Of a DNA stretch of 64,000 nucleotides, positions 25,141 to 33,633 are shown piece after piece. The notes beneath the pieces are model-generated. The model was given only the letters and a program-made list of their open reading frames with translations. It did no database searches and had not been told where the DNA came from. The DNA is from Bacteroidales bacterium UBA5326. GTDB taxonomy: Bacteria; Bacteroidota; Bacteroidia; Bacteroidales; UBA932. Both the position numbers and the translations under genes were made by a program. Where the stretch lies: contig DHQY01000007.1 of assembly GCA_002408205.1 (NCBI GenBank), positions 246,735 through 310,734 on the forward strand, written 5' to 3'. Position 1 is the first letter of the stretch. Each line of letters opens with the position of its first letter.

Positions 25141-25647
25141 ATGAAGCTCACGAAAGAGAATTTCGACGGTATTTATCTATCGTATTTCTCCGGGTTGTGC
25201 CGGTTTGCACGGGAATACGTACTCTCGGACCAGGTAGCAGAAAACATTGTTCAGAATGTTTTTCTACTCCTGTGGGAGAGGCATCGCGTGCTTCAGATCC
25301 AGGGAACCGTATCTTCCTATTTGTATGCGCTGGTCAGGAACAAATGCATCGATCACCTGAGGCACCAGAAAGTGGCCCGTGAATACCAGGCCGAAATGGC
25401 CCTTAAGCTGGCTGCTTTGGAACAAATGGGAACTAACACCCTTCCGGGCGAAGACGTTGAACAGAAAGTCAGGGAAGCCATAGACAGGCTGCCCGAAAAA
25501 TGCAGGGAAATCTTTCTCATGAGCCGTGTTGAAGGGAAAAAACATGCCCAGATAGCAGAGATTACAGGACTGTCTTCCAACACTATAGAAAATCAAATAT
25601 CTATTGCTCTAAAAAAATTAAGAACGGATTTAAAAGATTTTATCTGA
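25141..25647 (+). CDS. ECF RNA polymerase sigma factor (FecI-like)
   Basis: 168 residues: sigma region 2 (about 8-75, VAENIVQNVFLLLWE) and region 4 (about 110-165, LPEKCREIFLMSRVEGKKHAQIAE). It directs RNA polymerase to its target promoters when released by its anti-sigma factor. The anti-sigma gene follows 59 nt after, and an STN-domain protein after that, giving a cell-surface signalling set. Target genes are presumably the set itself. Confidence 0.93.
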   Translation: MKLTKENFDGIYLSYFSGLCRFAREYVLSDQVAENIVQNVFLLLWERHRVLQIQGTVSSYLYALVRNKCIDHLRHQKVAREYQAEMALKLAALEQMGTNTLPGEDVEQKVREAIDRLPEKCREIFLMSRVEGKKHAQIAEITGLSSNTIENQISIALKKLRTDLKDFI

Positions 25648-25706
25648 TTCCTTTGGTGGTTTTTTCGGGTTCAAACGTTCATATATCAGAAACAACGAAG
25701 ACCACT

Positions 25707-26669
25707 ATGAAAGAGATCATTCAACGTTACTTTGACAATGAGCTTACTCCCGCAGAAAAAAAGGAGTTGTTCGCTTCTTTGGAACAGGACGCTGAACTGA
25801 AAAAAGAATTCATTGAAATGCAAAATGTCAGGGCATTGTCTTCCTTGCTTTCCTCTGACCGTGATCCTATTTCTGCTGCCGCTCCCCTGGCCGGTTTCAG
25901 AAAACGCCGTCAAATTCTTTTTTACAGAAAAACGTTCAGCTACGCTGCCGCTGTTATGCTGGTTCTTTTTGCCGTAAAGGGGCTTATCCAGCCTGTTATC
26001 CCGTCACTGCCTGAAGAACCCGCCGTTTACATGATGGAAGTATCGTCGCATAACGACCGTACCACCTCGTTCAAATTGAGCGACGGCACGGTTGTCTGGC
26101 TGAATGCCAATTCCGTGCTTCGGTACCCCAATAAGTTTTCGGGCGATGAAAGACGGGTGGAACTCATTGGAGAAGCTTTTTTTGAAGTAGCCCGGGACGA
26201 GGCGCATCCGTTTCTTGTTATCACTAACCAGTATGATATCCAGGTACTCGGCACCCGGTTTAATGTATTCGCCTACGAGGGACAAGACGTAAAAACTTCT
26301 TTGGTGGAAGGTTCGGTAAAAACTTTCATGAAAGACGACGCTTCGGTCTCTGCCAGTCTGGTACCGAACGAATCGGTGGAAATGAAAGACGGCGAGTTCG
26401 TTAAAGGCTCCTTCTCGCGTTCCGATTTCCTTTCCTGGAAAGAGGGTATTTACTCTTTCGACGACGTCCCTTTTTCAGAAATTGTCTCCAGGCTGGAGCT
26501 CTACTTTGGAATCCCCATTGTCATAAACAATGACAACCTGGCTTCATACCGTTTCAGCGGTAAATTTCGCCAGGATGACGGGCTGGAGAGCATACTTAAA
26601 ACAATGAAAAAAATTTACCGCTTTAACATGGAAAAAGACAGGAGCAACGACTCCATTGTAATTGAATAA
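25707..26669 (+). CDS. FecR-family anti-sigma factor
   Basis: 320 residues from the ATG at 25707; the frame is open from a TTG at 25653 but the ATG start gives a typical N-terminus (MKEIIQRYFDNELT). The cytosolic sigma-binding part is about 1-65, one membrane span at about 73-92, then the periplasmic FecR domain (TSFKLSDGTVVWLNANSVLRYP, VELIGEAFFEVARDEAHPFLV) and a C-terminal STN-binding domain (FDDVPFSEIVSRLELYFGI). It holds the ECF sigma factor inactive until a signal arrives from the outer membrane. Confidence 0.92.
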   Translation: MKEIIQRYFDNELTPAEKKELFASLEQDAELKKEFIEMQNVRALSSLLSSDRDPISAAAPLAGFRKRRQILFYRKTFSYAAAVMLVLFAVKGLIQPVIPSLPEEPAVYMMEVSSHNDRTTSFKLSDGTVVWLNANSVLRYPNKFSGDERRVELIGEAFFEVARDEAHPFLVITNQYDIQVLGTRFNVFAYEGQDVKTSLVEGSVKTFMKDDASVSASLVPNESVEMKDGEFVKGSFSRSDFLSWKEGIYSFDDVPFSEIVSRLELYFGIPIVINNDNLASYRFSGKFRQDDGLESILKTMKKIYRFNMEKDRSNDSIVIE

Positions 26670-26747
26670 AAAACCGGCAAATGCTGCAACACTTACCGGT
26701 AGAACAGCTAACACTATAAAAGTATTAACATCTAATTTTACAAAGGT

Positions 26748-28256
26748 ATGAAAAAAATTTTATTGTCCCTTATTCTGTGCTCCGTTTTTGCAATTCAATT
26801 GCCGGCCACAGAACTTGACGTCCCACAGGACGCACAAATTACAATCACAGGGAACCGCCTTACTCTTCAATCATTTATCAGTCAAGTAGAAAAGCAGACA
26901 AATTACCTTTTTGTCTACAGCAAACAAGATGTAAATGTCAATGAAATCCTTCCTGTCAAAGAAGGCAGGAAGACTGTGGCTGCCTGCCTGGAAGAGGCAT
27001 TCCGCAATACTAACCTGAAATACGTCTTTGAGAACAACTACATTGTACTTACCTATGTCGCTCCCGAGACCGTTACCATTTCGGGGAAGATTGTAGATTC
27101 AGAAACGCGCAGACCCCTTATTTTTGCTTCAATTTACCTGGTGAACAGAGGCATTAGTAACGTCACCAACGGAGAAGGATATTTTACACTTAAATTCCCC
27201 GTTGCCTACGCCAAAGATTCCGTACGTATTTCTTTCCTGGGCTACCATCCGGTTACCTATGCCATTCAGGATTTCATGAAAACTAAACTGGTTCAGGAAA
27301 TCCCCCTGCAATTTGTTGCTACCAATCTGCCGGCCGTCCTTATTAAGCCCATTATCCCCAGCGATCTGGTTATTTCTGCTCTGAACAAGATCCCCGAAAA
27401 TTATCCCGAAGAGACCATGCAAATGACTGGATTCTATCGTGAAATGATCCGTAAAGGCAATACTTACGTTACGCTCACAGAAGCCGTTCTGGATATAAAC
27501 AAGGCCTCCTACGCCAGGTTGTACGGAATGGACCAGGTAGGCGTTTTCAAAGGACGCGGAAGTGTTGACTGGTCACGCATAGATACCGTATTTGTTAAGT
27601 TCCGCGGCGGTATCAGCTCGGCACTTGAAATTGACGTAGCCAAATACCCGTTCCTTGGTACCAATATCCCTGAATTAACCAGTATTTATGATTTCAAGAT
27701 GGAACAACCGGTTCAGATAGACGGAAAAGCACATCACGTGGTTAGTTTTGATCAAAAGAAGAGCGTCTCCGACATTCACTTCAGAGGAAAGATCTATATT
27801 GAAACGAACTCGCTGGCCATCTCGAGAGTGGAATTCAATATGAACGTAGAAAACCGTTCCGACGCCTCGAGCATCTTCATTTCACGCAAACCTATGGGGT
27901 TCAGGGCTAATGTGCTTTATGCCGCATACATGGTTCAATATAAAGAAATGAACGGCAAGTGGACCTTCGATTACTCCCGTACGGAAATCAAATTCGATTC
28001 CAAGTGGGACAGAAAGCTTTTCAAGAACACTTATACCATTACTTCGGAAATGGCCATTACGGAACGCAGCGACAAAATGACCAAAATACCCAACACACAG
28101 CGTATCCGCTCCACAGATATCACACTAGACAAAGTCACTGACTTCCAGGACGAAGGCTTCTGGGATGAATACAATGTGATTGAACCCGAATCGGGTATTG
28201 AACAGGTCATCGCACGTATTACAAGACAATTAAAGAAAAAGGCCCAGGAAAGATAA
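26748..28256 (+). CDS. STN plus carboxypeptidase-regulatory-like domain protein without TonB barrel
   Basis: 502 residues. Signal peptide ends near LPATEL. STN (secretin/TonB N-terminal) domain about 30-105; carboxypeptidase-D regulatory-like domain about 107-190 (SGKIVDSETRRPLIFASIYL); then a 300-residue beta-rich C-terminal region that resembles a lipoprotein-carrier fold and is not otherwise recognised. The usual partner of FecI/FecR is a SusC-type TonB receptor with an STN domain, but plug and barrel are missing here. It may therefore signal to FecR without transport. A terminator follows at 28305. Confidence 0.85.
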   Translation: MKKILLSLILCSVFAIQLPATELDVPQDAQITITGNRLTLQSFISQVEKQTNYLFVYSKQDVNVNEILPVKEGRKTVAACLEEAFRNTNLKYVFENNYIVLTYVAPETVTISGKIVDSETRRPLIFASIYLVNRGISNVTNGEGYFTLKFPVAYAKDSVRISFLGYHPVTYAIQDFMKTKLVQEIPLQFVATNLPAVLIKPIIPSDLVISALNKIPENYPEETMQMTGFYREMIRKGNTYVTLTEAVLDINKASYARLYGMDQVGVFKGRGSVDWSRIDTVFVKFRGGISSALEIDVAKYPFLGTNIPELTSIYDFKMEQPVQIDGKAHHVVSFDQKKSVSDIHFRGKIYIETNSLAISRVEFNMNVENRSDASSIFISRKPMGFRANVLYAAYMVQYKEMNGKWTFDYSRTEIKFDSKWDRKLFKNTYTITSEMAITERSDKMTKIPNTQRIRSTDITLDKVTDFQDEGFWDEYNVIEPESGIEQVIARITRQLKKKAQER

Positions 28257-28304
28257 TCTGCCAGGTCTGCCAGATCCTGACCTGCCAGACGCTGATCTAG
28301 AGGA

Positions 28305-28340
28305 GAAGCCGACTAAAAAATGATTTTAGCCGGCTTCTTT
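28305..28340 (+). terminator. Intrinsic terminator after the sigma/anti-sigma/STN genes
   Basis: GAAGCCGACTAAAA (28305-28318) pairs with TTTTAGCCGGCTTC (28324-28337) with one A-C mismatch and a 5-nt loop, then a T-rich run. Three copies of CTGCCAG (28259-28287) precede it. Confidence 0.8.
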
Positions 28341-28348
28341 CATTTTAC

Positions 28349-28404
28349 GCGCGGCAATCCGGGGTTGCCTCAGAAAATCCTGCCACTTTTCCATTTCCTC
28401 ACAA
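28349..28404 (+). repeat. 56-bp direct repeat, copy 1 (right-end fragment of palindromic element)
   Basis: Aligns without gaps to 29147-29202 with 4 mismatches in 56. The first 22 bp resemble the right arm of the REP-like elements described below. No left arm is found here, so this is a truncated copy. Confidence 0.8.
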
Positions 28405-28435
28405 CAAAAGAACGTCTGCAAAGAGCAATCCTGTC

Positions 28436-28539
28436 AAGGGATGTGGTAAGTAGGTCGAAAAGCTTCAATGTTTATATTAATCTTATATACTGTACGTTAC
28501 GGCATTTAATGGTTAAATTGCAACTTACCACCTCCCCTT
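28436..28539. repeat. GGTAAGT palindromic element, copy 1
   Basis: AAGGGATGTGGTAAGT (28436-28451) is inverted at 28523-28539 (ACTTACCACCTCCCCTT). The AT-rich middle is about 70 bp. The second copy is 26 bp downstream. No coding capacity; it looks like a non-autonomous palindromic element. Confidence 0.7.
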
Positions 28540-28564
28540 CAAATTGCCCAAAAATCGCAAAAAC

Positions 28565-28673
28565 GGCCGGAGATGGTAAGTCACAGAAATAAAGAAAAAC
28601 CTATTACGTATTGACATACAGCGTGTTGTACATTTTTATCACATTGCCATTACTTACCACCTCCCTTCCGGGC
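28565..28673. repeat. GGTAAGT palindromic element, copy 2
   Basis: GGCCGGAGATGGTAAGT (28565-28581) is inverted at 28652-28673 (ACTTACCACCTCCC then TTCCGGGC). ACTTACCACCTCCC is shared with copy 1, whereas the outer arm (GGCCGG/CCGGGC) differs and is compensated on both sides. Confidence 0.7.
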
Positions 28674-28689
28674 TGCCGCCAGAAAGAGC

Positions 28690-28802
28690 GGTGCTGCGTA
28701 GCAGCGCCTGATATAAGCGCCAAACTTCTTTGGCGCTCCGCCTTTCAAAACAACTCTGATGACCACCTGGCTTTCTTTACGAAGTGCTATTCTAAATAGC
28801 AC
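28690..28802. repeat. Cluster of three hairpins
   Basis: GGTGCTGC-GTA-GCAGCGCC (28690-28708), AGCGCCAAA-CTTC-TTTGGCGCT (28716-28737, perfect) and GTGCTATT-CTA-AATAGCAC (28784-28802, perfect). None is followed by a T run, so they are not standard terminators. Confidence 0.7.
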
Positions 28803-29059
28803 AGATAAAGCCCTAAAAAGACAAATGACGCCAGATTTGCTGACTTTTCTAAAGTGCAGATTCCGGAAAAAACTTCTGATTGGTTCAAAAAATAAACTTT
28901 TGTCACAGGCTGCTGCTTACCTAAAGAAAAGCAATCTGTACAGGTTCTTCTGCAAATCCATATACATTTTGAGCTGTTTTTGTGAACAGCACCCTGTTTT
29001 TCATGATTCAGTGAACATATAAGGCCGTTTTTGTTCACAGATCGAGGACTTTTGCCACC

Positions 29060-29168
29060 GTGCAGTCCGGGAGTGCCGCGCATGAGAGATTTTGAGATTT
29101 TCAAATACCTGATATTCATGCACTTAATTTTCGCAAATTGGGCCTTGCGCAGCACTCCGGGTTTGCCT
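29060..29168. repeat. REP-like palindromic element (RAYT family), copy with CCGGGAGTGC arms
   Basis: The left arm (29060-29085, GCAGTCCGGGAGTGCCGCGCA) is the inverse of the right arm (29145-29168, TTGCGCAGCACTCCGGGTTT). The AT-rich middle contains the family core GAGAGATTTTGA and a CTGATATT motif. It is related to the elements flanking the transposase at 48774. Confidence 0.8.
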
Positions 29169-29202
29169 CAGAAAATCCTGCCCCTTTTCCATTTCCTCAC
29201 AA
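29147..29202 (+). repeat. 56-bp direct repeat, copy 2
   Basis: Partner of 28349-28404 (4 mismatches). It overlaps the right arm of the REP-like element and continues 34 bp beyond it. The two copies enclose about 740 bp of repeat-rich DNA. Confidence 0.8.
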
Positions 29203-29347
29203 AGGAAGAACACCACAGGGAGGTGTTTCCCGTTCTAAATATCTTGCAGATGTTCTTCACCGTGTTTGAGAAATGCTATAGACGATTAGAAGCTGGCAAA
29301 CAGAGGAACTGCCCGGTTAAGTGAGTTTCAGTGAGCTTGCGCAGCAG

Positions 29348-29373
29348 ACAGCTCCCGGAAGCTGTTTTTTTTT
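29348..29373 (+). terminator. Terminator-like hairpin just before the MFS gene
   Basis: ACAGCT-CCCGGA-AGCTGT followed by nine T (29365-29373). It lies 30 nt before the MFS start and overlaps its -7 box TATCTTTG (29373-29380), so it would stop transcription from upstream rather than attenuate the MFS gene. Confidence 0.7.
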
Positions 29374-29402
29374 ATCTTTGAAAGTTTTAAAGCAAGAGGA
29401 AA

Positions 29403-30614
29403 ATGAACTGGAAGCGACAGATAACGGCCTTTCTGGCCGGACAGACAATCACATTATTCGGATCTATGCTCGTGCAGTTTGCCATCACCTGGTACATTGC
29501 GCGTGAAACATCCTCGGGGCTCTACGTCACATTATCGGTTCTGTGCAGTTTTGGTCCACAGATTCTGTTATCCATTTTTTCGGGCGTATGGGCAGACAGA
29601 TACAATAAAAAAATGCTCATCATACTCTCTGACGGCGGGATTGCCCTTTCCACGCTCATCCTGGCCATACTTATGGCCAGGGGCGCATCGGGGATATGGC
29701 TGTTGTTTATTTTCTCGGCGGTCAGATCGGCCGGATCGGGCATACAAATGCCCGCCATACAAGCCATTCTGCCGCAGTTGGTTCCTAAAGACAAGCTTAT
29801 GAGGATAAACGGCATTACCAACAGCATACATTCCACCATAAATCTTGTTTCCCCTGCTGCGGCCGGGGCAATACTTAGCTTTGGCGCCTTTCATTACCTT
29901 CTGCTTATAGATGTGGTAACGGCAGCCATTGGCATCTCTATTCTCATAGGTATTCCTTTCCTGCATAAGGCAAAAGAAAAAGAAGCCGGAGAACACGCCG
30001 GATATTTTGATGAACTTAAAGCAGGTATCCGCTACAGTTTAAACCACTCTTTCGTCCGCAAACTGTTTATATTCTCTACCCTCTTTGCCATACTCATTGC
30101 TCCATGTGCCATTCTGAACGTTCTTATGGTGACCAGGACATTCGGAGGCGATTACTGGTACCTAACGGCCAACGAAATAGCCTTCTTTGCCGGAGCCGTC
30201 ATAGGCGGCGTGCTGCTAAGTACCTGGGGAGGATTCAGGAACAGGATGGACACGTTTACCCTTGGAATAGTTGTATTCGGGATCTTTACCTTCATTATGG
30301 GATTCACTTACAACTTTATTATTTACCTGGCCGTCATTTTCATAATCGGTATTGCCATGCCTTTTGGCAGTACCCCGGTGACCGTTATGATACAGGAAAA
30401 AGTTGAGCCGCAGATGATGGGACGAGTATTTGGGCTGTATTCCATTATCTTTTCTTCTTTTATTCCGCTCGGGACACTAATCTTCGGACCCCTGGCAGAT
30501 ACCATGCCCATCCAGTGGCTGATGATAGCCTCCGGAATACTGCTGACGATCCTAGGCGTAGTACTTCGTTTCATCCGTAGCTTCTACAGAGAAGGCATGC
30601 CCGAGACGGTATAA
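29403..30614 (+). CDS. MFS transporter
   Basis: 403 residues with about 12 hydrophobic segments. The MFS loop motif GVWADRYNKK lies between helices 2 and 3, and the family's PAIQAILPQLVPKDKLMRING segment is near residue 120. It resembles the EntS/MdtH-like efflux branch, so drug or metabolite export is the likely role; the substrate is not evident. Own -7 box TATCTTTG at 29373-29380. The thioesterase gene follows 21 nt later but has its own promoter-like box. Confidence 0.9.
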   Translation: MNWKRQITAFLAGQTITLFGSMLVQFAITWYIARETSSGLYVTLSVLCSFGPQILLSIFSGVWADRYNKKMLIILSDGGIALSTLILAILMARGASGIWLLFIFSAVRSAGSGIQMPAIQAILPQLVPKDKLMRINGITNSIHSTINLVSPAAAGAILSFGAFHYLLLIDVVTAAIGISILIGIPFLHKAKEKEAGEHAGYFDELKAGIRYSLNHSFVRKLFIFSTLFAILIAPCAILNVLMVTRTFGGDYWYLTANEIAFFAGAVIGGVLLSTWGGFRNRMDTFTLGIVVFGIFTFIMGFTYNFIIYLAVIFIIGIAMPFGSTPVTVMIQEKVEPQMMGRVFGLYSIIFSSFIPLGTLIFGPLADTMPIQWLMIASGILLTILGVVLRFIRSFYREGMPETV

Positions 30615-30620
30615 AAGCCG

Positions 30621-30629
30621 TAACTTTGC
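30621..30629 (+). promoter_or_regulatory. -7 box for the thioesterase gene
   Basis: TAACTTTGC matches TAnnTTTGC. It ends 6 nt before the ATG at 30636, so the transcript would be leaderless or nearly so. Confidence 0.5.
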
Positions 30630-30635
30630 ATTACC

Positions 30636-31379
30636 ATGAAAGACACTTGGACTATCAGATGTTATGAGTCGGACGCACTCAGGCATTTAAAACCCTTTGC
30701 ATTTATGAATACGGCCCAGGAGCTGGCCAATACCCATGCCATCCAACTGGGATTTGGGTATAATCAATTGATTGAAAAAGAACTCATTTGGGTGTTGTCC
30801 CGGATGCATGTTAAATACCTCAGGGCTCCCCTCTGGCAGGAAACAGTATCTGTAGAAACCTGGCATAAAGGAGAGAACGGGATCTTTTCTCTCAGGGATT
30901 TTCTTGTATCCGATGGGGACGGAAAACCGCTCGTGCTCGCTACCAGCTCGTGGCTTGTGATCCACGCCCGTACCAGGCGCATACAACGCGCAGACCATAT
31001 ATTCGGGCCGGAAGAGATCCGGACGCAGGAAAAACGGCATGCCATAGAAGAGCCCTGTGATAAAATTACCATGCCCGGCGAGGCGCTCCTGAATTATTGG
31101 GGTGTGAGAAAAGTTATGACATCCGATATTGATTTTAACCAGCACACCAATAATGCGAAATATATGGAATGGGCCTGTGACTGCATACCTGCCGATGTCG
31201 TTACAACTTTTCCCGTAGATGATTTCAGCATCAACTTCAATACCGAATCCCGGTTGTCAGACCCGGTGGAACTCTATACGGCACAGACAGACCAGCTGAC
31301 CTATTATATAGAAGGACGAAAGGAAACCCGGAACGTTTTCCAGGCAGAGATCCGCTTCAAAAAAGAAAAGAGCAGCTAA
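30636..31379 (+). CDS. Acyl-[acyl-carrier-protein] thioesterase
   Basis: 247 residues made of two hotdog folds. It releases fatty acids from acyl-ACP. The catalytic Asn and His lie in DIDFNQHTNNAKYMEW (about 170), as in FatA/FatB-type enzymes. The N-terminal hotdog has the helix MNTAQELANTHAIQLG. Its stop codon sits in the loop of a terminator hairpin shared with the convergent acyl-CoA/ACP ligase gene, a natural partner that would reactivate free fatty acids. Confidence 0.92.
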   Translation: MKDTWTIRCYESDALRHLKPFAFMNTAQELANTHAIQLGFGYNQLIEKELIWVLSRMHVKYLRAPLWQETVSVETWHKGENGIFSLRDFLVSDGDGKPLVLATSSWLVIHARTRRIQRADHIFGPEEIRTQEKRHAIEEPCDKITMPGEALLNYWGVRKVMTSDIDFNQHTNNAKYMEWACDCIPADVVTTFPVDDFSINFNTESRLSDPVELYTAQTDQLTYYIEGRKETRNVFQAEIRFKKEKSS

Positions 31380-31396
31380 GAAGCCGCTCTTTTCTT
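31363..31396. terminator. Bidirectional terminator with both stop codons in its loop
   Basis: AAGAAAAGAGCAGC (31363-31376) pairs with GCCGCTCTTTTCTT (31383-31396) with one mismatch. The loop holds the plus-strand TAA (31377-31379) and overlaps the minus-strand TAG (31378-31376). A- and T-rich flanks on both sides suit both directions. Confidence 0.8.
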
Positions 31397-33010
31397 ATTG
31401 TTTTTAAAATTCGTATACAAATACCGCTTTATCTTGAGCGTGGGCGTCTTTTCAAACTCTTCCTGCTGTTCATAGACCTTAGTGATCCTCGATATCTTGC
31501 TTACTCTCTCGTTCACGAATTGCATAATATCGGCATAAACCTCGTTCATATGGTCCCTGAGTTCCTGTTTCAAATCCTGAAAATAAACCAGGGCCACCAG
31601 TTTGTCTTTTTCCTGGATTACTACAGACTCCGTCACTAAAGAATGGGTATTAAGCACACTTTCAATCTCCTCGGGATAGATATTCTCTCCGTTAGACCCT
31701 ACAATCATATTATTCAGCCGGCCTCTGATGAAAAGACGTCCCTTTTTATCCAACACACCCATGTCTTTTGTCCGGAACCAGCCGTCCGGAGTGAAAGCCT
31801 CCTGGTCGGCCTCGGGGTTCTTAAAATATCCATTCATTATGCAGGGGGTTTTGACCTCAATACCACCCACTCCCGTCTCGGGGTTCACATTGCTCAGTCT
31901 CATTTGAATTCCGTCCAGAATATGCCCGGTTGACTGCAAACAGGTATCGGGGTGCACGGCGGCAGCCAATAACGGAGCGGTTTCTGTTAATCCGTATCCG
32001 ATGGAATACGGGAACCGGGCCTCTCTGAGGAATTTTTCCGTAGGTCCGTTTAATTTTGCCCCGCCAATCCCGAAAAATTTAAGCCTTCCGCCAAATGTAC
32101 TGTACAGTTTTGCCCCGGCAACCCGGTGCAGCAGTCGACGCACAAAACGGATTTTATAGATCATCTTCAGCAACTTGTTCCCGGTAAATTTACCCAGCAC
32201 CTGGCGGGCATATAACTTTTCTACGATGAGCGGAACGGAAAGCATAAACGTGGGCCGCACTTGCTTAAGTGCAGGCAATAAGCTGGTTGCAGTTGGAGGG
32301 ACACCCAGGTACACTACCGACGCCCCGCGCATAAAAGGATATAACATCCCCAAAGAACACTCGTATGTGTGCGAGAGAGGCAGAATAGAAAGGAACACGT
32401 CGTCGGGATTTGCTTCCATGGTATTGAGCACGAAATGCAGCTGAGTACACAACGCTTTATGACTCAGCATAACACCCTTAGGCGATGACGTAGTTCCAGA
32501 TGTATAAATAATTGCGGCCAGGTCCCCGGGTATGGGATCTGCAGTTACAGCCAGTTCTCTTTCGAGTGACCAATCCTTGTGTGCAATCACCGCCAGATTT
32601 ACAGCGCGGACTACCACATTCATGCGGGACACAGCACTCTTCGGGACCTTCGCATACAGTTTGTCAGACACAAACAACGCTTTTGATTCGGAATGCTCAA
32701 GAATACCAGAAATTGCGTCTGCGGAAAAATCAGGTAGTATAGGCACAATTACCATTCCCGAGATGACTGTGGCAAAATAACAAACACTCCAGTTGGGCAT
32801 ATTGCTGCTGAGCAACGCCACTTTATCGCCCTTAGTCATCCCAGCTTTTCTAAATATATCAACCATTTGCCTAACCCTCTCGCCAAATTGTTCATAGGAA
32901 AGCGATTCCCCGTTGAACAACGAAGAAACAGGTCTTTTAGCAAAAGATTTTATACTGTTTAAATAAAGTTCTTTAATTGTAGGATAAATCATTTTTATAG
33001 TATAATTCAA
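31376..33010 (-). CDS. AMP-dependent long-chain acyl-CoA (or acyl-ACP) ligase
   Basis: 544 residues. It adenylates a fatty acid and transfers it to CoA or ACP. AMP-binding motif IIYTSGTTSSPKGVMLSHKA near 168; GYGLTETAPLL near 335; the hinge GWFRTKDMGVLDKKGRLFIRGR near 415; and the C-terminal lysine region KIKRYLY. Convergent with the acyl-ACP thioesterase and overlapping it by 4 nt. A -7 box TATTTTTGC lies at 33037-33029, 19 nt upstream of the ATG. Confidence 0.92.
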   Translation of the reverse strand: MNYTIKMIYPTIKELYLNSIKSFAKRPVSSLFNGESLSYEQFGERVRQMVDIFRKAGMTKGDKVALLSSNMPNWSVCYFATVISGMVIVPILPDFSADAISGILEHSESKALFVSDKLYAKVPKSAVSRMNVVVRAVNLAVIAHKDWSLERELAVTADPIPGDLAAIIYTSGTTSSPKGVMLSHKALCTQLHFVLNTMEANPDDVFLSILPLSHTYECSLGMLYPFMRGASVVYLGVPPTATSLLPALKQVRPTFMLSVPLIVEKLYARQVLGKFTGNKLLKMIYKIRFVRRLLHRVAGAKLYSTFGGRLKFFGIGGAKLNGPTEKFLREARFPYSIGYGLTETAPLLAAAVHPDTCLQSTGHILDGIQMRLSNVNPETGVGGIEVKTPCIMNGYFKNPEADQEAFTPDGWFRTKDMGVLDKKGRLFIRGRLNNMIVGSNGENIYPEEIESVLNTHSLVTESVVIQEKDKLVALVYFQDLKQELRDHMNEVYADIMQFVNERVSKISRITKVYEQQEEFEKTPTLKIKRYLYTNFKNNKKRAAS

Positions 33011-33028
33011 ACAAGAGCAGTATACATA

Positions 33029-33037
33029 GCAAAAATA
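33029..33037 (-). promoter_or_regulatory. -7 box for the acyl ligase gene
   Basis: TATTTTTGC on the minus strand matches TAnnTTTGC. Confidence 0.5.
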
Positions 33038-33082
33038 GTGCCGATTTTTATATCTTTACAGATCTCTATTTAAGAAAGTTAT

Positions 33083-33628
33083 ATGAATTGGAAAATCCTA
33101 TCGAGCCGCTATCTTTTCAACAGACCATGGCTGACAGTCAGGTGCGAATCCCTGGAAATTCCCGGAGGACATGTTATCCCGGAGTATTACGTACTGGAAT
33201 ATCCTGAATGGATTAATATTACAGCCATAACGCCAGAGGGAGAATTTATCTTTGTAAAGCAGTACCGGCGGGGGCTTGACGTTGATTCGCTGGAATTATG
33301 TGCAGGAGTCTGTGATCCGGGTGAAACGCCTCTCGAGGCTGCAAAACGTGAGTTGCTGGAAGAAACCGGGTACGGCATGGGCGAATGGAGTCTGATCATG
33401 ACAATTTCCGCCAATCCCGGAACACACAATAACCTGACCTATTGTTATCTTGCCAGAAATGTCTACCCCGTGGCACCTCCTCACCCGGAAGAAACAGAAG
33501 ATCTTTCCGTTCATTTGCTGTCTGAAAATCAGGTTCTGGACCTTTTAAAGAACGACGAGTTGAAGCAGGCCCTGCATGTGGCTCCCTTATGGAAATATTT
33601 TGCTTATATTTGTTTGTCTTATAAATAA
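33083..33628 (+). CDS. NUDIX hydrolase
   Basis: 181 residues. The Nudix box GVCDPGETPLEAAKRELLEETGY is complete (about 74-96), with the metal-binding Glu residues in RELLEETG. The overall layout resembles ADP-ribose pyrophosphatase-type enzymes (EYPEWINITAITPEGEFIFVKQYR upstream of the box). The substrate cannot be fixed from sequence. The plug-domain gene follows 5 nt later, perhaps co-transcribed. Confidence 0.92.
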   Translation: MNWKILSSRYLFNRPWLTVRCESLEIPGGHVIPEYYVLEYPEWINITAITPEGEFIFVKQYRRGLDVDSLELCAGVCDPGETPLEAAKRELLEETGYGMGEWSLIMTISANPGTHNNLTYCYLARNVYPVAPPHPEETEDLSVHLLSENQVLDLLKNDELKQALHVAPLWKYFAYICLSYK

Positions 33629-33633
33629 ATCAT

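Larger units (their letters stand above)
28257..29402. other. Gene-free 1.1-kb stretch made of repeats and hairpins
   Basis: No convincing coding frame. It contains a terminator (28305), two 56-bp direct repeats (28349, 29147), two GGTAAGT-type palindromic elements (28436, 28565), hairpins at 28690-28802, a REP-like element (29060) and a terminator plus promoter before the MFS gene. Frames inside it (for example 28787-29155 minus) have random composition. Confidence 0.8.

Noticed and set aside
28787..29155. 122-codon minus frame in the gene-free stretch
   Set aside because: It runs through hairpins and a palindromic element, is rich in Cys/Lys/Leu without pattern, and has no promoter.
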